A DNA stretch of 64,000 bases from an uncultured Bacilli bacterium. GTDB lineage: Bacteria; Bacillota_I; Bacilli_A; RF39; UBA660. The stretch covers positions 1 to 64,000 of the forward strand of contig CATYVZ010000006.1 in the NCBI GenBank assembly GCA_958413985.1, written 5' to 3'. Made by a program: the position numbers and the translations under genes. This document shows, in pieces, positions 36,310-44,271 of the stretch. Each line of letters begins with the position of its first letter. The stretch's first letter is position 1. The notes under the pieces are model-generated. The model worked only from the letters and a program-made list of their open reading frames with translations, did no database searches and had not been told where the DNA came from.

Positions 36310-37046
36310 TTGTTCACACCATCCTTTAAATACGCTATCGATATATTGTCAGTTCCCCCGCGATTATTACATTTGACAACTAATTTTTTTAACCTTTCAT
36401 CTAACGAAACATCTTCGTCTAATAAAACTTTTGCAATCTGTTCATCATCTAACATGTTAGTTAAACCATCGCTACATAATAAGATTCCATCGACATCTCT
36501 TTCGACATCAAAAATATCCATCTCGACAGTATTGGTAGCTCCTAAAGCTCTCATTAAAACATTCTTTCGTGGGTGTTCTTTCGCTTCGTCCAAAGTCAAT
36601 TCACCAGATTTAACTAAAAGACTTACCAAAGTATGATCTGTTGTGATTTTGTGTAATTTATTTTTTCTTAAAACATAACCAGAAGAATCACCAATGTTGC
36701 CAAATAAAAGAAAATCTTTAGTTAAAATTGCCAAGACGATCGTTGTCCCCATACCTGAACTTTCTTTATGTTCACTAGTATATTTATATAATAAGACATT
36801 AGCCTCGCTAACTATTTCTTTAATAAAACTAATAGCATCCTCTTTGGTTCCAACTGAACTAATAGAACCGAAACGTTTACCGATATGCGAAATTGCAATC
36901 GAAGAAGCAATTTCACCACCACAATGGCCACCCATACCATCGGCAACCGCTAGTAAAATTTCACCCATTTGGTTTTCTTTGATAATAACACTATCTTCGT
37001 TATGATCTCTAACTTTACCAGGATCAGTCAAATATGCATATTCCAT
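36306..37046 (-). CDS. prpC: PP2C-type phosphatase PrpC/IreP
   Basis: A 246-aa metal-dependent Ser/Thr phosphatase that reverses PrkC phosphorylation. It has TDPGKVRDHNEDS, VADGMGGH, GDSSGYVLR, CSDGLTNML and a final GGTDNISIA. These supply the metal-binding aspartates. GGGAGG precedes the ATG. It lies immediately after rlmN. Confidence 0.96.
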   Translation of the reverse strand: MEYAYLTDPGKVRDHNEDSVIIKENQMGEILLAVADGMGGHCGGEIASSIAISHIGKRFGSISSVGTKEDAISFIKEIVSEANVLLYKYTSEHKESSGMGTTIVLAILTKDFLLFGNIGDSSGYVLRKNKLHKITTDHTLVSLLVKSGELTLDEAKEHPRKNVLMRALGATNTVEMDIFDVERDVDGILLCSDGLTNMLDDEQIAKVLLDEDVSLDERLKKLVVKCNNRGGTDNISIAYLKDGVNK

Positions 37047-37048
37047 CG

Positions 37049-38068
37049 TTATTCCTCCCTATGATTAGCGCGCAGTTGTCCACATGCAGCGCTGACATTT
37101 TTACCAAATTCTTTTCTTATCGTCACATTGATTTTATTTTGCTTTAAAACATCAAAAAATTTTAAAATCGTTTTTTGAACACTTTTTTTTAAATTAATAT
37201 AACTTGTTTCATTATACGGAATCAAATTAACATAACAATTCATTCCCTTTAAAAGATCAACTAATTCTAAAGCATTTTCTAATTTATCATTAACACCATC
37301 TAATAAAATATATTCAAACGTAACTCGTCTATTAGTCACTTTAATATATTCCTTTAAAACTTTAATTAATTGGTCTAATTTATATACTTTGTTAATTGGC
37401 ATTATCTCGCTTCTTAATTTATCGTTAGAAGCATGAAGACTAATCGCTAAATTAACTTGTTTGCCATCTTTAATAAACTGTCTTATCTTAGGAACTAATC
37501 CACAAGTAGAAACAGTAATATGGCGACTTCCTAAAGCAATTCCTTTAGGATGATTGATAATATTGATAAATTTAATAACATTATCATAATTATCAAAAGG
37601 TTCACCGATACCCATTAAAACTAGATGTGTAATCCGACAGTTTAAATCTTTTTCGATTGCTAAAAGTTGCAAAACCATTTCGCTAGTTTCTAGATTACGA
37701 ACTTTTTTTAGTCTTCCACTTTCACAAAATTTACAACCCATATTACAACCAACTTGAGTTGAAATACATAAACTAAGACCATAGTCATGTCTCATCAAAA
37801 CGGCCTCTATTTTGTTGCCATCTTCTAGTTTAAATAAATACTTACAAACATCTACATCGTTTTGTTTGACGACAATTTTTAAATCACTAATAACAAAATC
37901 ATTTTTTAAAGATGCAATTATATCTTTTCTAAGGTTAGTCATTTCTTCAAAAGATGTAACTCTTTTACGATATAACCATTCAAATACTTGAGTTGCCTTA
38001 AATTTTTTTTCGCCTTTTTCTAAAAAATATTGTTCTAATTGTTCTATTGAATAATCATATATATTCAT
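37049..38068 (-). CDS. rlmN: 23S rRNA/tRNA A2503 methyltransferase RlmN
   Basis: A 339-aa radical SAM methyltransferase that makes 2-methyladenosine at A2503 of 23S rRNA and A37 of some tRNAs. The cluster motif is CNMGCKFCESG. MGIGEPFDNYDNV follows, and STCGLVPKI and AACGQLR carry the two catalytic cysteines' context. The ATG at 38068 is preferred to a GTG two codons upstream that is part of AGGGTG. It is the first gene of the rlmN-prpC-prkC-rsgA-rpe operon. Confidence 0.96.
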   Translation of the reverse strand: MNIYDYSIEQLEQYFLEKGEKKFKATQVFEWLYRKRVTSFEEMTNLRKDIIASLKNDFVISDLKIVVKQNDVDVCKYLFKLEDGNKIEAVLMRHDYGLSLCISTQVGCNMGCKFCESGRLKKVRNLETSEMVLQLLAIEKDLNCRITHLVLMGIGEPFDNYDNVIKFINIINHPKGIALGSRHITVSTCGLVPKIRQFIKDGKQVNLAISLHASNDKLRSEIMPINKVYKLDQLIKVLKEYIKVTNRRVTFEYILLDGVNDKLENALELVDLLKGMNCYVNLIPYNETSYINLKKSVQKTILKFFDVLKQNKINVTIRKEFGKNVSAACGQLRANHREE

Positions 38069-38128
38069 AATCACACCCTAATAATATTATATCATAAATT
38101 GCTTTTTTTTTAAATTAATATACGATAA

Positions 38129-38151
38129 GAAAAAACTACTGTCAAGTAGTT
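38129..38151 (-). terminator. Terminator of the minus-strand XRE gene
   Basis: The stem AACTACT/AGTAGTT with loop GTCA is followed on the minus strand by a T6-7 run. Confidence 0.75.
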
Positions 38152-38169
38152 GTAATAAGTATTTATCTT

Positions 38170-38388
38170 TTATTTTAAATTTTTAATTTCATCTAAAAAA
38201 ATTTTATCTGGTTTGGTTTTAAATATTTTAGCAATTTTGAAAGCCATACTGTATTTTAAAGTTCTTTGTCCATTTTCTATTTGCCAATAATAACATTTAC
38301 TAATATTTAACTTATCAGCCATCTTTTGATAAGTAAGCCCTTCTTTTTTTCGCAATTCCTGCAATTTTTTAAAACATGTTTCAGTCAT
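38170..38388 (-). CDS. XRE-family helix-turn-helix protein, 72 aa
   Basis: A single-domain Cro/CI-type DNA-binding protein. The helix-turn-helix spans about residues 15-35 (TYQKMADKLNISKCYYWQIENG). AAAGGGATT precedes the ATG. It is divergent from another XRE gene, with about 115 bp between the start codons. The two may regulate each other; targets are unknown. Confidence 0.8.
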   Translation of the reverse strand: MTETCFKKLQELRKKEGLTYQKMADKLNISKCYYWQIENGQRTLKYSMAFKIAKIFKTKPDKIFLDEIKNLK

Positions 38389-38503
38389 AAATTAATCCCT
38401 TTCTTTTTTTATTTTAACATATTTTTAACACAAAGTACATATATTAAATGTAGTTGTTTTCTATTTGTTTATGAGAAGATTTATTTGAATGACAGGTGAT
38501 TTT

Positions 38504-38743
38504 ATGAAAATCGATAAAGATGATAACAAATACATATATGTAATTGTCGGTAAGAACATTAAAAGAATTAGAAAATCAAAAGGTTTAACGCAAGTACAAC
38601 TAGCTGATTTAGTTAAATATAACGAAGGAACGATCGCTAATATTGAAAACGACAGTTATCAGACTTTTAGTCTTGAATTTGTCTATGTTGTATCTAAAGA
38701 ACTTAAAGTTCCTATCGAAGAATTCTTTAAAGATATTGATTAA
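38504..38743 (+). CDS. XRE-family helix-turn-helix protein, 79 aa
   Basis: A single-domain Cro/CI-type regulator with GLTQVQLADLVKYNEGTIANIE as the helix-turn-helix (about residues 27-48). The ATG at 38504 follows CAGGTGATTTT; the in-frame ATG at 38489 lies before that site and is rejected. It is one of the few plus-strand genes in the window and points toward thrS, from which a bidirectional terminator separates it. Confidence 0.8.
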   Translation: MKIDKDDNKYIYVIVGKNIKRIRKSKGLTQVQLADLVKYNEGTIANIENDSYQTFSLEFVYVVSKELKVPIEEFFKDID

Positions 38744-38768
38744 CAATCTTTCTTAATTCTTACAGAAC

Positions 38769-38798
38769 AAAAATATGCTTTCAAATTAGCATATTTTT
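38769..38798. terminator. Bidirectional terminator between XRE gene and thrS
   Basis: A 10-bp stem AAAAATATGC/GCATATTTTT with a 10-nt loop carries A and T tracts on both sides, placed between convergent genes. Confidence 0.75.
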
Positions 38799-38804
38799 TA
38801 ATTG

Positions 38805-40547
38805 TTATAAAATATTGGTCTTATTTTTTATTTCTTCTTTTAGTTTATCGATAAACTCAAGTCTACTAATAGTGATAGTTTCCTCACTACCTATATGACG
38901 ATAACTTATTAAATTATCATCAACTTCTTTTTGTCCTAACACCAAAGTATATGGATACTTGTTAATAACACTTTCTCTCATTCGATAACCGACCTTTTCT
39001 TCGCGATTATCTAGTTCTACTCTGACACCATTGCTAAACAATTCATCGTAAATTTCCCTAGCATATTTTAAATGATGTTCATTATTAACTGGAATAATGT
39101 TAACTTGAACTGGCGCTAACCAAGTTGGAAATGCTCCCGCATAATGTTCAGTAATGATACCAATGAATCTTTCGATCGAACCAAAGATAACGCGATGGAG
39201 CATGATCGGTCTTTTTTTACTTCCATCACTAGCAACATAGGTTAAATCAAATCGTTCAGGTAGATTCATATCTAATTGAATCGTACCACATTGCCAAACT
39301 CTTCCTAATGAATCTTTGACATGAAAATCTAATTTAGGGCCATAGAAAGCGCCATCTCCCTGATTGATTTTGCATTCTTTACCTGTTTTCTTGCAAGCTT
39401 CTAACAAAGTTTTTTCAGATTTGTCCCAAACCTCAATACTGCCGATATATTTACTAGGACGAGTCGATAATTCGATCGTATAAGATAAATTAAATATCGA
39501 ATAGATGCGATCGATAAAATTGATTAATTTAATTATTTCTGATTCGATCTGTTCTTCCGTCATAAAAATATGGGCATCATCTTGCGTAAAAGTTCTTACG
39601 CGAAATAGTCCATTTAAAGCCCCGCTTGCTTCGTGGCGATGAACAAGTCCTAATTCACCCATTCTTAAAGGGAGCTCTTTATAGGAATGTAAACCATTTT
39701 TATAAACTAACATACCACCTGGACAATTCATCGGTTTAATCGCAAATTCTTTTTCATCGATTAAAGAAGTATACATATTTTCTTTGTAATTAGCCCAATG
39801 ACCAGATACTTCCCATAGATCACGGTTCAACATAATTGGTGTTTTGATAAATAAATATCCTTCTTTAGTATGTTCTTGATACCAAAAGTCTTCTAACTCT
39901 TTTCTTAGAACCATTCCTTTAGGCAACCAAAAAGGAAATCCCGGACCATATTCACTAAACATAAATAATCCTAAATCTTTACCTAATTTTTTGTGATCAC
40001 GTTTTTTAGCTTCTTCTAAATAGTTTAGATGTTCTTGTAAAGCTTCTTCTGTGTCAAAACAAACGCCATAGATTCTTTGAAGCATTTTATTTTTTGAGTC
40101 GCCTTTAAAATAAGCACCACTTACTTTAAGGAGTTTAAAGTTTTTAAGTAACTTAGTACTTTCGACATGTGGTCCTTTGCAAAGATCGGTAAAATCTCCT
40201 TGTGTATAACAAGAAATGACTGTATCATCACTCATATTGTTAATTAAGTCGATTTTATATGGATCATTTTTAAACAATTCCAAAGCTTCTTCTTTTTTTA
40301 ATTCTTCACGATAAATTCGCTTGCCATCCTTAGCAAGTTTTTTCATCTCTTTTTCGATTTTTTCTAGGTCTTCTTCTTTAATTACTTCATCACCTAAATC
40401 GATATCATAGTAAAAACCTTCTTCGATAACCGGACCAACCCAGAATAGAGCTTTAGGATATAAATGTTTAACGGCTTGCGCTAAAAGATGTGCACAACTA
40501 TGATTTAAAATATTTAATTTTTCATCTTCTTTGATATTTTTTAACAT
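38805..40547 (-). CDS. thrS: Threonyl-tRNA synthetase lacking the TGS domain
   Basis: A 580-aa class II synthetase. It starts directly at the editing domain (NHSCAHLLAQAVKHL, HxxxH). The catalytic core follows (motif 1 region, NCPGG zinc cysteine, MGELGLVHRHEASGAL motif 2), then the anticodon-binding domain. The N-terminal TGS domain of about 60 aa usual in bacterial ThrRS is absent. The ATG at 40547 follows AGGAGGG and sits 26 bp inside the upstream gene. Expression is expected to respond to uncharged tRNA-Thr through the T-box at 41032-41236. Confidence 0.95.
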   Translation of the reverse strand: MLKNIKEDEKLNILNHSCAHLLAQAVKHLYPKALFWVGPVIEEGFYYDIDLGDEVIKEEDLEKIEKEMKKLAKDGKRIYREELKKEEALELFKNDPYKIDLINNMSDDTVISCYTQGDFTDLCKGPHVESTKLLKNFKLLKVSGAYFKGDSKNKMLQRIYGVCFDTEEALQEHLNYLEEAKKRDHKKLGKDLGLFMFSEYGPGFPFWLPKGMVLRKELEDFWYQEHTKEGYLFIKTPIMLNRDLWEVSGHWANYKENMYTSLIDEKEFAIKPMNCPGGMLVYKNGLHSYKELPLRMGELGLVHRHEASGALNGLFRVRTFTQDDAHIFMTEEQIESEIIKLINFIDRIYSIFNLSYTIELSTRPSKYIGSIEVWDKSEKTLLEACKKTGKECKINQGDGAFYGPKLDFHVKDSLGRVWQCGTIQLDMNLPERFDLTYVASDGSKKRPIMLHRVIFGSIERFIGIITEHYAGAFPTWLAPVQVNIIPVNNEHHLKYAREIYDELFSNGVRVELDNREEKVGYRMRESVINKYPYTLVLGQKEVDDNLISYRHIGSEETITISRLEFIDKLKEEIKNKTNIL

Positions 40548-41019
40548 AATCTTTCCCTCCTAATTCATCTATTTTCGATGATTTGTTAATTTCATCTAAA
40601 AGATCGATTGTTAATTCAATTTGTCTTTTTTCATACAGTAAAACCTGCATTTTACTCCACAAACTGATCAACTTTGACAACTGATCTAAACGAACTTTTT
40701 TAAGTATTTTTATCTGTTCATCGATCGCTTCTAATTTTTCTAGTTTTCGTAATTCATCGGGATTAACGTAAGGAGCAATATTGTTGTAGCGATCGGTAAC
40801 TAAAATGATTTTATTTGTCAATATTAGTTCCCGATTAGTCGAAGCAAACTCATAAGAAACAGTTACGACATAAGGATTGTTAAAACTTTTTAAATCACGA
40901 TGCGTCAATTTTTGACAATTTATGGTAATACCGTCATTTAAATAAAAAGTCACAAAATCACTGATACTAATCGTATCTTTTTTTCTATCGAAAATATTTA
41001 AAGTTTTTTTGTTTTTCAT
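40522..41019 (-). CDS. Unrecognised protein in the thrS operon, 165 aa
   Basis: A 165-aa protein between the T-box and thrS, overlapping thrS by 26 bp. The first 90 residues look beta-rich (SISDFVTFYLNDGITI; NRELILTNKIILVTD). The remainder is a long charged helical, probably coiled-coil, region (KLEKLEAIDEQIKILKK). It has no signal peptide or membrane segment. It does not resemble the missing TGS domain of ThrRS in any motif I can see. Co-regulation by tRNA-Thr is implied by position. GGGAGT precedes the ATG. Confidence 0.75.
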   Translation of the reverse strand: MKNKKTLNIFDRKKDTISISDFVTFYLNDGITINCQKLTHRDLKSFNNPYVVTVSYEFASTNRELILTNKIILVTDRYNNIAPYVNPDELRKLEKLEAIDEQIKILKKVRLDQLSKLISLWSKMQVLLYEKRQIELTIDLLDEINKSSKIDELGGKDYVKKYQRR

Positions 41020-41031
41020 ATACTACTCCCT

Positions 41032-41236
41032 AAAAACAAAACACTCCTTTAAAACCAAGGAGTGTTTAAACACGGTACCATCCTAATTACGACTTAATTA
41101 AAATAACGGCTTTACCCGGAAATCTCTTTCGAGCTCTACTCATAGGTAGTAATTTTTAAACATCGTTTATTGGTCTTGCACTATCACCAACTCGCTAATA
41201 ACTAATTTTAAAAACCATGTCCTAATCAACGTATTT
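41032..41236 (-). promoter_or_regulatory. T-box riboswitch (tRNA-Thr) of the thrS operon
   Basis: On the minus strand the leader has a Stem I with the AGCGAG and GGTGATAGTGCAAGACC elements and a putative specifier region ACTACC (complement of 41145-41150, both threonine codons). The T-box proper is AGGATGGTACCGTG. A strong terminator follows (ACACTCCTT/AAGGAGTGT, then TTTTGTTTTT). Uncharged tRNA-Thr should pair with GGTA's TGG bulge and favour the antiterminator. Confidence 0.93.
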
Positions 41237-41242
41237 AATTAT

Positions 41243-41270
41243 ATTCTAACACAAAGATGTGATTTGTCAA
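41243..41270 (-). promoter_or_regulatory. Promoter of the T-box/thrS operon
   Basis: -35 TTGACA (41265-41270), 16-nt spacer and -10 TAGAAT (41243-41248) on the minus strand. The -35 overlaps the end of the NodB gene. Confidence 0.7.
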
Positions 41271-42490
41271 TAAGTATTTACTTTTAAATTATAATTATTT
41301 ACCACTTTATCAGCTTGGTCTTGTGGAACTGTTATAGTGTCTTTATCACCATCTGATATATAACGGTTACCTTCTAATATTTTAAAATTCATCTCGATAT
41401 CAAATTCTACACCATTGTTATCATATGCTCTGATCCTTTTAAGGAAAGTTGGATCGAATTTTGAACTAAATGGCGAATAATCGGCTTCCCAACCAACTCT
41501 TAAAGTAGAGATGGTTTGATAGGTCTTATCATTATAGCTTCCATTTAAAATAGCACTGAAATTACTGTGATCTTTATCGTATGGTGAGCCAAAAGGAAGA
41601 GCGACAATATTGACATATTTATTAGGAATGTATTTATCTAAAAGGTTATAAACGCTACCGATTTCATAAACGGCTTTTTCTTTTGAAATGGTCGTAAAAT
41701 CAGCATGAGAATAGCTATGATTACCAATATCATAACCATTGTCGACTAACCAATTTAATATTTTTTCATTATATTGACTCTGTTGGAACAAGCCACCGTT
41801 TACAAAAAACGTTGCCGTCACATTGAAATCTGGATATTTCTTCTTAAATTGTTCTAAAACGCCAACCGCAGAATTAGGATCGATAATAATATTACCTTCT
41901 TCGTCTAATCCTGTTACTTTAATGTTGTTTTCTAAGCCATCGTCAAAAGTTAAAATAATTGGACTATATCCTGCTTCGACATCGATAATGCCATTGACAT
42001 AGTCTTCTAGCCTGATCATTCGATAGCCACTGTTATAATAAAACTCTAAATCTTTAGCAAATGCGTCTTTGGTTCTTTGATAACCATCTTTATCGACGTT
42101 ACCTCCAGTATATTCATTGTTGTCAATATTGTGAATGCCATGGTACATCATGATTGGAACATTACCTAATTCGTTTACCTTTAATTCTTCATAATTGATA
42201 CCTAAAGAAACATACACTGTTAAAGTATCATTTTCTTTTATTTCTGTGTTAACAGCAATACTCTGTTTAAAAATCTTATCCTTTTCGACAATATTGTTTT
42301 GTTCTTCTAAAACTAAATTTAATTTGTGTTTATCAGCAAATTCTTTAGCCTCTAAAGCGGTTTTACCGGTTAGATCGATCATAAGAGTAGCTTCGTGATG
42401 CGGAACCAAAAAATAAATTAAGGCAAATACTATTATTATTAGAATAATTACTGCTAATAAAACACGGTTAACATTTATTTTTCTTTTCAT
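41267..42490 (-). CDS. PASTA-NodB polysaccharide deacetylase
   Basis: A 407-aa membrane-anchored protein with an N-terminal helix of about 20 aa. A PASTA-like repeat follows (DLTGKTALEAKEFADKHKL, ending in DTLTVYVSLG), then a NodB polysaccharide deacetylase domain. The metal and catalytic motifs are visible: TFDDGLENN (motif 1) and GNHSYSHADF (motif 2, HxxxH). It probably deacetylates peptidoglycan or another surface glycan. The PASTA unit may place it at the same wall material that PrkC senses. The ATG at 42490 follows TTGGTGG; the longer open frame upstream is rejected. Confidence 0.85.
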   Translation of the reverse strand: MKRKINVNRVLLAVIILIIIVFALIYFLVPHHEATLMIDLTGKTALEAKEFADKHKLNLVLEEQNNIVEKDKIFKQSIAVNTEIKENDTLTVYVSLGINYEELKVNELGNVPIMMYHGIHNIDNNEYTGGNVDKDGYQRTKDAFAKDLEFYYNSGYRMIRLEDYVNGIIDVEAGYSPIILTFDDGLENNIKVTGLDEEGNIIIDPNSAVGVLEQFKKKYPDFNVTATFFVNGGLFQQSQYNEKILNWLVDNGYDIGNHSYSHADFTTISKEKAVYEIGSVYNLLDKYIPNKYVNIVALPFGSPYDKDHSNFSAILNGSYNDKTYQTISTLRVGWEADYSPFSSKFDPTFLKRIRAYDNNGVEFDIEMNFKILEGNRYISDGDKDTITVPQDQADKVVNNYNLKVNTY

Positions 42491-42561
42491 ACTACCACCA
42501 ATAGTTATTATACACCCAATCAATAATTTTATATATACATAAAATAAAATAGGTGATTAAT

Positions 42562-42732
42562 ATGTTCAGAAGATGGAACCGTGGTACATGGTCGATCTGT
42601 TTATGTATCCTCGTTATTATTTTTTGTTGGCAAGTATTTATAACCTTCTTTATAATCACAAGATTTAATTTGTTTTTATTGTTTCTTTTATGGTTATTTA
42701 TACTATATATCTTGTTTCGCATAATATGGTGA
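42562..42732 (+). CDS. Small hydrophobic protein, 56 aa
   Basis: A 56-aa plus-strand frame with AGGTGATTA 5-7 nt before the ATG. After a basic start (MFRRWNRGTW) it has two very hydrophobic stretches and ends in FRIIW. It is divergent from the PASTA-NodB gene and overlaps the 3' end of the YsxE-like gene by 30 bp. Its neighbours suggest a sporulation or envelope role. The frame could be fortuitous, but ribosome site and composition favour a real membrane peptide. Confidence 0.5.
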   Translation: MFRRWNRGTWSICLCILVIIFCWQVFITFFIITRFNLFLLFLLWLFILYILFRIIW

Positions 42733-43593
42733 AATTAAGCTTTCTGTTTTGAATAAAATATCCATTTCCCGACTAATTTCTCTTGTCATTTCATAGACAC
42801 TTTTATTAAAATCAAGTTTGTCTGGTAAAGTAATTAAAATAAACAAAAGCTTTCTTTCATCTTTTTGTAATGGGTAACTTTGTTCATAATGTTTTAAGAT
42901 TTCTGAAAAATCATAATCTAAAGCATGATGTTTATATAAAACATAAAGATCGAAGATCGGAATTCCAATTTTTGATTTATCCCAACTGATCAAATAACTA
43001 CTATCATTTTTTAAAAAATGACTTAAATCTAAATTATTATGTAATACTACTACGCGCTGTTTGGTTTTTTCTTTAACTAATTCATACCAATTTTCGACTT
43101 CGTAAGAGCAAAAGTTCAAAGCATTGAAAACACGCGATATATTGCGAGCCAGAAGATATTCGCTTGGGCTCATATAGACATGGGTATCGATAAAGGTTAT
43201 CATATCACTATAATAACTGTTTAAATATTCAATATTATTTTTAATATCTTCATATATTTGCTTATAATCAGCAAAATCAACTTCTTTATAATGTGTAGTC
43301 TTATTATGTAACAAACTAACTAAAGATATTAGATCTAACATTTTTTGTTCATTTGGATAGTCTAATTCTTCAATATATTCAATAATGTCATAATCTTCAT
43401 TTTCCTCGTTGACAGTTTTAGGATAATAATCAAAACTCCGTGATTTTAAATAGTCGAAAATCTTTTTATCTTTGATATTTTTTTTTACTACAAAACGCCC
43501 CATCTGTGTATCAACGATAGTTGCTTTGCCAGTAGTCGTATAGCGATGGGGTTTTATTTGATATTTTTTTAAAATGTCATTAATTTGCTTCAT
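42703..43593 (-). CDS. YsxE/CotS-like spore coat kinase-fold protein
   Basis: A 296-aa protein with the aminoglycoside phosphotransferase/choline kinase fold of the CotS family. The catalytic loop position reads LHNNLDLSHFL where HGDLxxxN is usual, and the metal aspartate segment reads ISWDKSKIG. Key residues are thus altered and it may be a pseudokinase. In B. subtilis ysxE sits directly beside spoVID and its product belongs to the coat. The same pair overlaps here by 14 bp. The fold is moderately supported; the coat role rests mainly on context. Confidence 0.7.
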   Translation of the reverse strand: MKQINDILKKYQIKPHRYTTTGKATIVDTQMGRFVVKKNIKDKKIFDYLKSRSFDYYPKTVNEENEDYDIIEYIEELDYPNEQKMLDLISLVSLLHNKTTHYKEVDFADYKQIYEDIKNNIEYLNSYYSDMITFIDTHVYMSPSEYLLARNISRVFNALNFCSYEVENWYELVKEKTKQRVVVLHNNLDLSHFLKNDSSYLISWDKSKIGIPIFDLYVLYKHHALDYDFSEILKHYEQSYPLQKDERKLLFILITLPDKLDFNKSVYEMTREISREMDILFKTESLISPYYAKQDI

Positions 43594-44221
43594 AAACTGA
43601 TGGAATAATTAGTTTATCGCCTATTTTAATATCACTGATATCATTATATTGTTCCAACATTTCTTTAGTTATATTGTATTTTAAAACAATACTTTCGATC
43701 GTATCGCTTTCTTTGACGATACACACTTTATAAGTTGCATAAGTTTCATTTGAATCGTCGAAACTCTCGAATAACGACTTGACATCTTCTGTATCTAATC
43801 TTGACATATCGGTCTGTTTAGCAACTTCTTGTGTCTGTTCGACTGGTTCAACTACTTTCTCAATTTTTTCTTCTTCATATTTAAAAGGTGGTAAGGCTTC
43901 TTCTTCTAAATTATCTAAACCAATTTCAATATTAACACTCAACAGATTATTATTTACTATCTCATAATAAAAATCATCAATATTGATCGTCATATCATCT
44001 AATTTGTAACGTCCACCAATTTCGATATTAACAGGAATAGTATAATTAAATTCTTCAGTATTGACACTAGTATCGTTTATTTTATAGCTACCACTTACCG
44101 TCAAATCACCTTTGATTGTTCTATCTTCTAAGTTTAATTCATGATCTAAAGCAATGCTGGTGATTTCGGCTACGTTAGTCTTAAAAGCTAGATCCTTCTT
44201 TAAAGGTACAATTTTTTTCAT
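43580..44221 (-). CDS. SpoVID-like spore coat encasement protein with LysM
   Basis: A 213-aa protein. About 110 N-terminal residues are beta-rich and repetitive (DLTVSGSYKINDTSVNTEEF, then IGGRYKLDDMTINIDDF), resembling the SpoVID/DUF3794 N-terminal domain. An acidic linker and a C-terminal LysM domain follow (VKESDTIESIVLKYNIT, ending IGDKLIIP). SpoVID drives coat proteins to encase the forespore. B. subtilis SpoVID is about 575 aa, so this is a much reduced form. GGAGGAG precedes the ATG. A sigma-E-like promoter lies upstream, and a YsxE-like gene follows. Confidence 0.75.
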   Translation of the reverse strand: MKKIVPLKKDLAFKTNVAEITSIALDHELNLEDRTIKGDLTVSGSYKINDTSVNTEEFNYTIPVNIEIGGRYKLDDMTINIDDFYYEIVNNNLLSVNIEIGLDNLEEEALPPFKYEEEKIEKVVEPVEQTQEVAKQTDMSRLDTEDVKSLFESFDDSNETYATYKVCIVKESDTIESIVLKYNITKEMLEQYNDISDIKIGDKLIIPSVYEAN

Positions 44222-44238
44222 AACATCTCCTCCACTAA

Positions 44239-44264
44239 ATTATATGAAAAAAAAGAATTTTTAT
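44239..44264 (-). promoter_or_regulatory. Sigma-E-like promoter of the SpoVID-like gene
   Basis: On the minus strand, ATA (44262-44264), 15 nt and CATATAAT (44239-44246) resemble the B. subtilis sigma-E pattern ATA-N15-17-CATACAAT. The sequence could also serve sigma-A. It overlaps the upstream terminator. Confidence 0.45.
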
Positions 44265-44270
44265 TCTTTT
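44247..44270 (-). terminator. Terminator after the lon/hypothetical operon
   Basis: The stem AAAAGAAT/ATTCTTTT with a 4-nt loop is followed on the minus strand by further T residues, directly after the stop of the 240-aa gene. Confidence 0.65.
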
Positions 44271-44271
44271 C

